From Pocillopora verrucosa (taxonomy: Eukaryota > Cnidaria > Anthozoa > Scleractinia > Pocilloporidae): 64,000 bases of DNA. The notes under the pieces were generated by a model, which was not told the DNA's origin, ran no database searches, and saw only the letters and a program-made list of their open reading frames with translations. The stretch lies in NCBI RefSeq assembly GCF_036669915.1, contig NC_089324.1:8935244-8999243 (forward strand), in the 5' to 3' direction. Below, piece after piece: positions 38,400 through 48,709 of the stretch. Positions within the stretch are counted from its first letter, which is position 1. Each line of letters opens with the position of its first letter. A program made the position numbers and the translations under genes.

Positions 38400-41300
38400 A
38401 TGCCATACATGTACGAGACGCCAGGCGCTGGGTTCTTAGATTTGCCGGTAACTTTGAACTTAATTTACTTTATTATTTACTTGTGAGAAACTCTTGTAGA
38501 AGCTTATTGTTTTGAGAAATTACCTCAGTTAACAATACGTTTCTGGGATACTACTGTTCGCTATACAAAGATGCCAGGCCAAGAGGGTTTTCAAAAGCAC
38601 TATGGGATTTTTATGTCCAAAAGGCTATACATCATCAATTGATCAGTAATTCCATGGAATTAAGGGAGGTAAGTTTCTATAGAAGCTGTAGTACTGCGTC
38701 CGTGGGGGTACTACAAGTCTTACGAGCAAAATTTTTTATATTAACGGATGTTGATAATGTGAAAGGGATTCTTGCGCTGACGTTTCGAGCGTTAGCCATT
38801 CGTCAGAACGGACTGAGGAATTGAAGGTTCTGTGCTGTTTAATAGAGATGGAGATTCTCTATTTGCAGGGACTTGGTAAAACGAAAAACAAAAGAATATA
38901 TCCGTTGAATGAAAGGCGTTCGGTGATACCGTGAAGATTAAGAGTACCGATTTGAAAGATAAATTTTTGTTCTAGAGTTTTGCGGCTTTCCGTGCTGCCT
39001 AGATTTGGGAAAGGCCGTAAACTGCTAATGTTGTTAAACATGATTAGGGAGATTAAGTTGATTAATGACTGGCTTTGAATGCGTCGTTGTCATCTAATAA
39101 TATTCCTGTTTCGCCGATGTATCCCTTACGCAATAATCTCAAGTGTGCAATAGATGACATTGGGGAAAGTACAGGTGAAATGATCAGTAATCTTGAAGGG
39201 TCGCTGAGGTTCCGTAATTTGCTTAACGTTATAAATAAAAGCACAAGTTTTGGATCTTATGCAGGCTCATTTAAATGTTCCAGGTTGATTATTTTTTTCG
39301 AGAACATTTCTGATCAAAGAATTTCCTATATTTTTGTCACATGTAAATGGAATTCGTGGGGGTTTGGATAAGATTATACTAATTTATTGCTTAACTGAGA
39401 TTTTGTCGGTTTTTTTTTTTTGAGATAAAGGAACAAAATTAAAGCCCCTATCGTAAGAATTCCTTTGAGTTGGAAAACAGAAGATTTCCTATGATGTAAC
39501 TACGAAGTCTTAAAGGTTAAGGCTTTCAAGTGATTAGTCACTAGTAGGTAGAGGACTTGCTTAAGTTTTTATGCCTTGGCATTAGGTGCAAATGGTTAAA
39601 AATTTTATAACTCGTAGCCCTGCCAATAAATTTTATTGAAATAACTGGACACATTTTAGAAAGTTCAGAGCGGCACCGCAGAATTTGTTTGTAGAGGTCG
39701 TTTCGTATTTCCAAGCGACATCTTCAAGACGAATCATTTATTCATGATTCTTACTGCGATCCTCGTAAATTAATTTATTGATACCGAGGGAAAGAGGAGA
39801 ACATTCTCTTGGAAAAACTGAGGTGCAAGAACAAACCCAGTATCTTCCAAGTTATTCCTTCCTTCTGCCTTTTATTCATTTATAGCAGTTATAAAACAAG
39901 AGCCTTTAAACAGAAGTGATAGAAAGTTACCGCCAGTAGTTTAAGTAGGCAGATCGATTTAACATTACTGTAGTTGTCAGTAAAGTCAGTTTATCTTAAG
40001 CATGAATAGGAAGAACTTATTTTTCACAGCTCTCTCTGAGTTGTTACTATTCTCTTTTCCTTTTTCAGCGACAAGGGCCTCAAAAGAGCACTGATGGAAT
40101 TTACCGCCAGTGGTTTACCTCGAGACATCGGATTGTGTCTCAGAATAAAGGAGGTCCGGTGGCTGGTCATTATGTGCAGATAGATGGAGATTGCGTGTCC
40201 GCAGATGCAGTCGAAAACGAGGACAAAGGTATCTGCTGTCTGTAAGATTTGGTATTTAGGTTTGATTTCTTTCAACAAGGGTAAAAATTTCAGGAAGAAG
40301 CTCTGAAGGAGCGTTAATTTATCAAATCAAGGCAAAAATAAAATTAGTCCTAGTATTAACCTGCTACAGTGAGGACACGTCTGTTTTTCCTTTGGATTTT
40401 TCGTTGATTGAAAGCTTTCCATTGACGACACAAACGAAGAGGTGTTAAAATATATTGGCCCAAAACAGCCTAAGGGAGCACTGATTCTCCTTCCTCTTGA
40501 AATGTCAGCACCTTAAACCGTGCAGTGCTTTCACTTTCATGGAGATTTCCTCTTCTGTCCTACAGCAAAATTTCATTTCCACAATTTTACGGAAAAGAGG
40601 GGCGAGAAGTGGTACGACCATTACATTCTAGAGAATCAGATCAGTAAAGCCTGTATAGCCGTGAACCCTGAAGATGACACCATCACTGTTAAGGTACCGT
40701 TTCTGACAAACGTTCGCCCTTCGTGTGAACGTCAAACTTCTAATGAAAAGATTCAAATCAACGAATTATGTTTATGATGAATTTCGTGTTTAACTATTTC
40801 AAAGAACATTTGCGAAGATTGTTGCTGACAATGCTTATAATCCGTTTTTATTGATGTACCGCATGCGCACCGCGTCTTCCGTCGTTGGGGCATATATACT
40901 AAATATTAGTATGCTAAAACTGCGGATGGCATCGAAGGCGCGTTCTGATTAGCTTCTCAAACTCCAAATATTCTTTGCCATTTACCTCCGAGCAAGGCAC
41001 GCGGGATTTGCGCCCTAAAATATTGCAACGGTTTTAGGAATAAAATAATCACAAACTTGTTCATGAACTCTATCTAAGCTTAATTTTATCCGTACTCTTA
41101 AACCAAAGCTTAATAGTCAAAACCCGTTACCAAAAATATTTATGAGCAGAACAGAAAAATTAGACTCGAAGGAAAAATGCAGCATTGAGTAAACTATTTG
41201 ATGTAATCCCCTCAATTTCCAAGAAAGAGCGACGTGAGCAAACCAAAGAACACTGGCAATTTTTGTGCATTCAAACCTGGAAGAAAAGTGAAAATTTCGG

Positions 41301-41648
41301 TTGAAATTAATGATCCACCTTCTCTCAAAGCTCGTCACCATTCTCTCTCAGAAGACGATGATTATCACTCTTCCTTATGTCTTTTATTTTGTTCAACAGT
41401 ATGCAGATGTAAGATGCCTCAGAACCATGCTGGAAGTGAAAAAAGCCAACCTTTTAAATCTGGCGTTCATTAAGCTGCAAAAAAGCGTTGTGGATGACTA
41501 TTTTTGGTTTGAGTCATGTATCGAGGATGATAAGAAGCGGGTCCTCGGATTTGACAAAAATGGAGCGCCCCTGAAAACTACTGAGGTCGAACCAGGTTCG
41601 AAAGAAAGTCTGCTAGATTCGCATCTGGTCGACATTGAAGAGTCATGA
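38400..41648 (+). CDS. trefoil-like (FGF/IL-1 fold) leaderless protein, tandem copy B
   Basis: Exons 38400-38447, 40069-40228, 40566-40693 and 41400-41648 have sizes 48, 160, 128 and 249, identical to copy A, and give 194 residues. It starts MPYMYETPGAGF without a leader. Exon 2 has STDGIYRQWFTSRHRIVS and GHYVQIDGDCVSADA; exon 3 has KFHFHNFTEKRG and VNPEDDTITVK; exon 4 has YFWFESCIEDDKKRVLGF and SKESLLDS. Residues conserved with copy A cluster in these blocks, while exon 1 has diverged almost completely. Intron 1 has grown by a Penelope-like remnant (38740-39320). A poly(A) signal lies at 41664-41669. The third exon's donor (GTACCG) is weak in both copies, so this junction is the least certain. 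Confidence 0.75.
38740..39320 (-). mobile_element. Penelope-like element remnant with GIY-YIG endonuclease piece
   Basis: On the minus strand, 39062-39244 reads ...LRLLRKGYIGETG, the signature of the GIY-YIG endonuclease of Penelope-like elements. Upstream is a broken GTFK...CKTC-like stretch with a stop. Downstream (38859-39041) reads ESRKTLEQKFIFQIGTL and HGITERLSFNG, the conserved end of these proteins, in another frame. The frame breaks make it dead. Its 3' side merges at 38740-38822 into the hairpin repeat with GACGTTTCGAGCGTTAGCC. It lies in intron 1 of gene B. Confidence 0.75.
40905..41060. repeat. dispersed repeat in intron 3 of gene B (partner at 17340-17500)
   Basis: See the copy at 17340-17500 for the alignment. 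It is absent from the matching intron of gene A, so it was inserted after the duplication or lost from A. Confidence 0.65.
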
Positions 41649-41914
41649 GAATTCTTCCGCAATAATAAACAAACAGCGCACATGAAAATCCTTTGAAAAA
41701 GGCTTTGCAACAAACTTAATCACACGTAAGAAAATTAGTAAGAAAATGCATAAGTAAATAAGTTAATAACTACTTTTGAAACTTCCAGTTCTAATGTTTT
41801 CGGTTTTTTGATACTCGTTTCTTTTCCAAACCTCCAAATTTACTTACCAGTGGAAAAAAAAGAGAATTGTAGAAGGAAGAAAAGCCGGCAGGGCAAGCGA
41901 CAAAAAAAACCGCG

Positions 41915-41935
41915 CCCCCCCCCCCCCCCCCCCCC
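41915..41935. repeat. poly-C tract, 21 bases
   Basis: Uninterrupted run of C just after copy B. The length is likely to be unstable in sequencing. Confidence 0.9.
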
Positions 41936-42339
41936 GCCTTAGCTCAGGGGTCTGGGTCCGCCACTGCTTGCTCGGGTGCAGCCATACTCCTTTCAGACAA
42001 AACATGACCCATTAACTGAAGCTCTTCTTGCATTGCTCCACATTGACTAGTGGTCTCACTTTCCGAGCAATAAGCGGGTGGTATGTAATAATCCTCAACT
42101 GAAATATTAAGTGTGACTAATAGTTGACTATTTCAAGGTTCAATAGTTGGAAGATTTTCCCAGCTATCAAGTATAAGAAACCACAATCAGAACCAGATTT
42201 GGAGAATGGACACTGTCTTTTTCTAGTTTTCAATATCATGCCACGCTAGGCTGCCTCAGTCTCCCTCTTGTTATCGCTCTTTCTCGTCAAATTGTTTCCT
42301 CAAAATCAAAGATGCGTTTACTCTTTTCAAAACTTTTTT

Positions 42340-42475
42340 GACAGCCTTTGAACGACCACTTTTGATTTGAATTATGTATCGGGGATCACAAAAAGTGAGT
42401 CCTGGGATTCAATTAAAATGGTGCAGCCATGAAAACTACGAAAAACATAGTTCAGATAAAGTCTCCTAGAGAAGG
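42340..42475 (+). pseudogene. decayed third copy of trefoil-like exon 4
   Basis: GAATTATGTATCGGGGATCAC and CATGAAAACTACGAAAAACATAG align with GAGTCATGTATCGAGGATGAT and CTGAAAACTACTGAGGTCGAA of exon 4 in copy B. The piece ends AAAGTCTCCTAG against AAAGTCTGCTAG. Stops and frameshifts break the frame. No further exons of this copy were found upstream. Confidence 0.7.
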
Positions 42476-43419
42476 AGTGGGTCTCTGTGGAAGAGCAACG
42501 ATAGGAATTTTTTCGTGCAAATTAAAAAAAATCACAAGCCGGTACCCGATGAAATACATCGCCCAAGGCAGCGTGATCTTGATATTTCGCTTAACGGGAT
42601 TGAGTCATACTGCATTGAGCTGACCTACCATAGACGAACGAAAGAAAAAAACATCCCCATTAGTTTTGCACCTATGTATTCTGTTACCCGAAAAGTGATT
42701 CACTATTATTTTATGAAACTTTAAAGGATGTAGTAAATGTAAGAAGGGTTTGGTCCAGGTATAATAAAAAAATTTAAAAGCTGATGAGTGAGCAACCAGT
42801 AAATTATTACAAGAAGCATATCATTCTCTATCGGAAAGAGGCATTCTACAGCACAAGTTAGAAAATAAATTGCAGTTAAAACTCCCCCCGAAGGCAATCT
42901 ATAGACAATAATATTAGCATATGTGTGATTTTCTGTAACTTTTAGAGGGCCCTTGACACTGTTAATAATCTTGTCCTGCCAAAAGACTGGAACGGTTTGG
43001 GATAAGAGTTGTTATTATCCACAATATTAAATGGTACTTTTCGTCTCTTGTCTAGTTCCAGGGGAGTTAGGTGGATTTAAAACCTGTGTTGTCAGATGGT
43101 AATGCTCTCTCTGTTATGAGGGCTACAGTTTATACCTGTTCGTTCATAGAAATGCAGAGGGCCAATTTTGTCACGTTTTTTTCGGCAACAGTGCATTTGG
43201 GATCTACCGATCGAGTTCAAGGCGAGAGGAGGGATCTAAAACTGTGTTGTTACTCTTTCACTTGCTTCTGTACCATTAGGGCTACGATGACTCCTCTTCT
43301 CTCCCGAGACAAAATGACTCGTGGCAATCTAATGTTCTTTCATGTGGATTTTCTAGCTTGTCTTAAATCAGTTTTTCCCCATACTCCTGAGAAATGTAAA
43401 AAGTGCTACGTAATTTGTA

Positions 43420-45310
43420 GCAAATTCAAGCTGGTCTTTCCACGCCATGGGCTTTTAACTTTGCCAGCAATAGCGTATGCGGAAGTGAATCGAACGCTTT
43501 ACAAAGATCATGGAGGTTACGCCAATCATATTACCGTTGTTGAGTTCTCTCTCTTCCAATCCTCGATCATATGAAGGACTATTGAGCATCTGTAATGTTT
43601 TCTTTAGGCCGATAGGTACTTACTTAAGATTCCTCGAGATCAAGTGACAATAATAATGAAGGCACTTCTCGAACACTTTTTCGATAGCAAGTAGAACTAG
43701 TCTTTGACCGGTTTAATCAAATTGATCGATTCTCTTGAATACAGGGGTCAATTTAATAAAGAAAATACAATTGCAGCTTTTACACGTGTAATTTACACGG
43801 GTAAATTCCGACTTGTAAATACAAGGATTTGAAAAACAATATTCCACACTGAAATTTTTACACGTGCATCTCGAGTCAGTACATGAGTGTAAATAAAAAT
43901 TTTAGAATTACAATTGTAAAACTGAACAATAAGGTTTTAGTAGGGAGATGGATTTTAAGAATCAATTGTAATGGCAAATTTCTTTCCGTTAGTTTTAAAA
44001 GAGAGTTTTTTTACGGTTAATTTTTTTATGACTAATGGTTAAAATTTGTAAATTTTCACTCCTAACGGGTAATTTTCTTTTAGCTGTTTCACAGCTTACG
44101 ATTAACCCTATTGAGACCCTCCTACAACGATAGACTCCACTTAAATGTAAGTTTAATTTTAACATATGCAGTTTAAAATCGCTACTTTCCCTTCCATACA
44201 TGCAGCTTTGTTTCGTTTATTTACAATTTCATTCTTGAACAGTCGTTGAGCATGTTATCCAAACAGCAAAAGTGGCTTCAGGCTTAGCCTGTGAGGGAAC
44301 ATAAAATGATAGTTTTGGCGCCACTTTCATCAACAGTGACAAAGAAAGTAAAGCACGCAGCGTGGAAAAAGTTTCTCACGCAATTAAACGGCGTTGGCGC
44401 AAACATGGACAGCGCTCAAACCCTCCGATGTTTTATGGACAAACATTCGCAGGCTAGTTCTACACTAAAAAAGGTAAACGAATCAAGGAAGGCTGGTGTA
44501 GGGGGATAGAAGGAATTTGTTCCAAGGAGGTGGAGATATACTAAAAGTTGCTGTCTTGCCGTTACTGTCGCATGTTCTCGTAAGTCTCGTTCTATGCTCC
44601 AAACGCGGGCTTATTAATTCGAAAAGGTGGACGGAGGCGTCCACAAGCAGACAAAACATTTCTTGAAATTTCCTTAGATTTCCGATTTCGAAAAGCCGTT
44701 TTTTTCAGAAATTCCTAGTTAGGCGGATAACTTGATGTCTCAGCAGCTCGTCGAGTTCCCCCTAAATAGTGCAGACAAGGTTCTCCGTACCTCAACGATT
44801 TGATAGTCATTTTGTTTACATTCAGACTTTTCAGAATATCTGACATCTGTGCTATTCAGGATTCATCATGAAGTGAGACATTTTCTCCGATTGCTAATAC
44901 AATGACATCAAAGTTTGAAACTAAGCCGCAACTTGAGACGAAATATTTATTCAATGTTTTTGCAACTTCGACCTTATCTTTGATGAGTGTTCGATTTTCG
45001 ATAAGACATATTTCCATTTTGTGATCTTCGGTTTTTGAGTGCATAATAAGGCCTGAAGGTATTCCAAAATTCGTTTGGTTCCTTTACGTTTTATCTGCTT
45101 TTTACTTCAGGTAGGAGGCAACTGCTCTCCTTCTTACACTAACTAACTTTGTTTCTTGTAACCATTCCAGTCAAAGTCCAATTCTGTTCTAGTAAATATC
45201 TTATGAAGCTTATTGCTTCTCTGGATGGCATTTTTTAATACAGTAGTCATGAATGCCACTTGAGGTTTAGCTCGTTTGACTCTTTTCAAAGGATCAAAGT
45301 ATCACTCGAA
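43420..45310 (-). mobile_element. degenerate non-LTR (LINE) retrotransposon
   Basis: In minus-strand order: an endonuclease/RT linker with AFMTTVLKNAIQRSN (about 45270-45210) and WNGYKKQS; ENRTLIKDKVEVAKTLNKYF (about 45010-44940); a DILKSLNVNK stretch (about 44840); and the reverse-transcriptase block KAFDSLPHTLLLAKLKAHG (43509-43440). Stops and frame changes lie between the blocks. The order is that of a CR1/L2/Rex-type element. The plus-strand frame at 43071-43574 partly overlaps it antisense. Confidence 0.7.
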
Positions 45311-47349
45311 GCCTTGGGGAAATGCCTATGTGCTGTCGCGAAAAGCTAACAGAATGATAATATTTGCTTCAACAAGGGAGAATTCATGTTAGCCATTTTA
45401 TAGCATAGTCATAAACAAGCACATCTCGAACTCAGCTCTAATGTTGACAAAGCTAATGGAAAATGGGAACCGTGACAGCTGCACAGTGAATGATTTAATT
45501 ATTCCGCTTTTATACAGAAATAGCAGATTTTAAAGCAGCCGGTGTGTAAGGAGGAGACGAAGTTGTAGCGGTAGAACCGCCCTTTAAAATTGTTTCCCTT
45601 TTTTTCAGATTTCATGTTTATGAGATGTTCCCAATTTATCAAAATTAAAATGCCCTTAAAGGAGAAGCTTTGGTTCTTTCGTTCCGGCGCAAGAAAAAAA
45701 ATGGTTCATGATATTGATATGGCAAGAATGGTCTCTTAAAAATATCTATTAAAAGCGGTAAAAAAATTAAATTACAGCTGATGGTTCCGGAGCACTAGTC
45801 CCTTAGAAGCCTTTTTGTAGTCTAATCGTCCTATTCTCGTTAAAAATTAAAAGGGACGGAAGGAAGAGAAAGAAAAAGAAAATACATAATTTCAGAAGTT
45901 TTAATATTGAGACCACGCTTTAATGTTGTTACCCTATCTATTTTTTCAGTTTGGTGCGGTATTCGAATTTTAGCCGAAAAACGGGAGGAACACACAGAGA
46001 TGTGGTTCCATTTTATGCAAAATACTTAAAATTAACAAATTGATATTTCACTGACAGAGGAGTCTCCACTAAAGCAATACGACAAATGGCAAATATAATC
46101 GGAAATAGAGTGTGTGGTTTTCGTAATCGTAATAATCAGTCTGGTTAGGAACCAATATACTCAAGTTACATAACCAAACCCATTGAACTATGTAAGTAAC
46201 TAACATATAAAAAGTGTGCTATCGTTTTACTCTACTAGCAGCAAAAATTTTCTGCGGTAAAGGAAAGTTACGTCTTTTTTTAAACCAGGTTAAATCAGTC
46301 TCTTAGTGGCGTAGTTGCGATACCAAAACCTTTTAATTGTCGAGCCTGCTTTCAAAATGTCTTAAGACATTATGTAACCACTTGATAAAACTTTCCATTT
46401 GCAGCTGCATCAGGGTTCGGCTGGATGACAGGTCTATTTCATATAAGCTAAAGCTTAGATTAGGTGGGGTAAGTGAGGATCGGCATTTACAGCTAATTTC
46501 TTTCCACGAAGATAAGAAGATAATAAAGATTTAACAAATGATGTCGTTAGACAATAATAAATGACAACGATTGTCAGTTTGACGGCTTCTATTAGATCGT
46601 GTGGGTCTCTGTTAAATCGTTTCACAAGCTATATTAAAGTCCTTCGTTTTCATTCCATAAGCGGAAGCTAAAGGAAGGCTATTGACGAATTACTTGTAAC
46701 ATGTTTGAGGTATGTTCAAATTGTTTTTGATTTCATGAGAAAAGTAAAAAGAAGGATTACACCTCATTTGTCACAAACAAATTGAAGGAACCTTGAAGTA
46801 AGGGCGAAGGTGAAGTAGGAAAAGTAGGTTGTACACTGAATTACGGAAGCGAAGACCATGCTCCGGACAGAGTAACTTTGGATGACTCGACTTCGTGATA
46901 GAGTTATATATAGGCGATGTTTCCTCAAAATTTTGCACCCATAGACAGACCAACTGAATTCGAGGAACTAGCTAGCTTGTAGTTTAAGTCTTGTCAATTG
47001 AAAATTATGAATAAAGGCAATATTACTCGTAGATTTGTTCAAGTTTTGAATAGGATGGTTCGATATTGGCCAAGTTCTGCTTTTGCGTTTTGATGAACTC
47101 AGATGGAATTGAGGTACATTAAAAAGGAAAAGAAGAAACAAGAACGAGAGAAAGGCCAATATTCAGCCATCTTGACCGAACAAGCTTGCTCAATAAAGGA
47201 TAATTTACATGACAAAAAAAATTATACCTAGATTTGTAACTATTGAAGAGATCCATGAAACCCGGTGTGGTTTCCTTGCTCCGTCTGTTGAACGACGCGT
47301 TTGGGGGAGAAACCATTGGGTACACACATCTTTAGATTAAACTGATCTC

Positions 47350-47493
47350 CCATCCAGCTCTCTCATCCAGCTCTACCATCCAGCTCTACCATCCAGCTCT
47401 ACCATCCAGCTCTACCATCCAGCTCTACCATCCAGCTCTACCATCCAGCTCTACCATCCAGCTCTACCATCCAGCTCTACCATCCAGCTCTCT
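47350..47493. repeat. 13-bp minisatellite, 11 copies
   Basis: Unit CATCCAGCTCTAC, starting at 47351 and repeating every 13 bases to 47481. Only the first and last units vary (CTCTCT in place of CTCTAC). It ends about 170 bases before the GPCR start codon. Confidence 0.95.
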
Positions 47494-47662
47494 CGGTGTA
47501 ATTCAAATGAAACGGGACGATCAAAACGAGAAGTTTTTTCTACAAAAGAGGAAAATGACTTGTTTTTGAAAGTGAAACGTAATCATTGATTTCCTTTTCA
47601 GAAATATGATGTGAGGGTAATGGCAAAAAGTCGATCATCAGAGGCTTGGAATTAAAATACAA

Positions 47663-48709
47663 GTGGTTGATATCAAAATGATGAACATAACCAAAGATAA
47701 AAACAACACCAATGTTCAAGAGTTTTCTTGCACCACTGGAATTCATCAGGAAATTTATCAGAAAGTGTTCATCATGTCATTACATATTATTGTGTCACTC
47801 ACTGCAGTTGTGGGAAATTCTTTGATCCTCGTTGCCCTTCGGAAGGAGTCAACCCTTCATCCGCCATCAAAGCTTCTGTTTATTTCCCTTGCATGTACCG
47901 ATCTCTGTGTTGGTATCATCTCGGAGCCCATTAACTTCATATTATTTCTTTCTCAAGAGCATTCGAAATTTTGTCTCATCACAGAAATGATTGCTAATAC
48001 AGTAGCGGGAACGTTCTGTGGGGTGTCTCTTGCAACACTGACTGCAATAAGTGTGGACAGACTTCTGGCCCTGACGATGAGACTGAGATACAGAAGGGTG
48101 GTCACAATAATGAGAGTTAGAAGTTTTGTTCTTTCCTCTTGGATTGCAAGTTTTATGGCTGCAGTAATTTTCGTCTACGACATACATCTTGCCGTAATCA
48201 TCTCCAGCATAGGGATGACTTTTTTATTAGCAATTTCTACTTTCTGCTACTGGAACATTTACAAAAGACTTCAACATCGACAGACCAAAGTACACGTACA
48301 GAATATTATTATGGTATATCGAGGAAAGGAAGGGAGAATGGGACGTGGAAAAAGAGAATGCCTAAAAGGAAAAGGAGTGAAGGAGGAAACAGGGGAAGAG
48401 GTCAGTGGGAGGGGAGGGAGAGTTGCAGAAAGGGGAAGTTTGAATATCGCAAGATACAAAGAGACAGTGTCTAGTGCACTGTGGGTGCATTCAACATTAC
48501 TTGGTTGTTATCTTCCATTTGGCATAATTTCAGCTACACTCGCAATTACTGGACAACGAACTCATTTACATTACTTCGCATGGGATGTAGCAGGATTGAT
48601 CGTCTTCTCTAATTCGGCTCTGAATCCATTTCTTTATTGTTGGAAGATAAAGGAAGTGAGACAAGCAGTAAAGGACACGATAAGACAGTTGTATTGCTGT
48701 CCTTGTTAA
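47663..48709 (+). CDS. rhodopsin-family (class A) G protein-coupled receptor, intronless
   Basis: 348 residues with seven hydrophobic segments. Seen: N-glycosylation sites NIT and NNT in a short N-terminus; GN (51-52) in TM1; LACTD (D80) in TM2; DRL (132-134) for the DRY motif; W160 in TM4; CYLPF around P285 in TM6; NPFLY (321-325) in TM7; cysteines at the end. TM4 and TM5 are joined by a very short extracellular loop (about VYDIHL) with no cysteine, as in melanocortin-type receptors. The third cytoplasmic loop (218-262) is unusually rich in G, K, R and E. The ligand is unknown. Anthozoan genomes carry large intronless receptor families of this kind. A nearby ATG (47678 or 47681) could also start. 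AATAAA lies at 48772-48777. Confidence 0.9.
   Translation: MVDIKMMNITKDKNNTNVQEFSCTTGIHQEIYQKVFIMSLHIIVSLTAVVGNSLILVALRKESTLHPPSKLLFISLACTDLCVGIISEPINFILFLSQEHSKFCLITEMIANTVAGTFCGVSLATLTAISVDRLLALTMRLRYRRVVTIMRVRSFVLSSWIASFMAAVIFVYDIHLAVIISSIGMTFLLAISTFCYWNIYKRLQHRQTKVHVQNIIMVYRGKEGRMGRGKRECLKGKGVKEETGEEVSGRGGRVAERGSLNIARYKETVSSALWVHSTLLGCYLPFGIISATLAITGQRTHLHYFAWDVAGLIVFSNSALNPFLYCWKIKEVRQAVKDTIRQLYCCPC

Larger units (their letters stand above)
41649..47349. other. intergenic, pseudogene and LINE debris
   Basis: Outside the pseudogene exon and LINE listed separately I see no supported gene. Two imperfect direct repeats lie near 43060-43130 and 43220-43290 (both contain TNTAAAACNTGTGTTGT and end AGGGCTAC). 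Confidence 0.55.

Noticed and set aside
43071..43574. Plus-strand 167-codon frame as a gene
   Set aside because: It overlaps antisense to a reverse-transcriptase block and contains a partial internal duplication. There are no protein features of its own.
47340..47500. CRISPR-like array
   Set aside because: The 13-bp units are directly adjacent with no spacers, so it is a minisatellite in a eukaryotic genome.
48139..48474. Second plus-strand frame within the GPCR
   Set aside because: Out-of-frame shadow. The other frame has all seven membrane segments.
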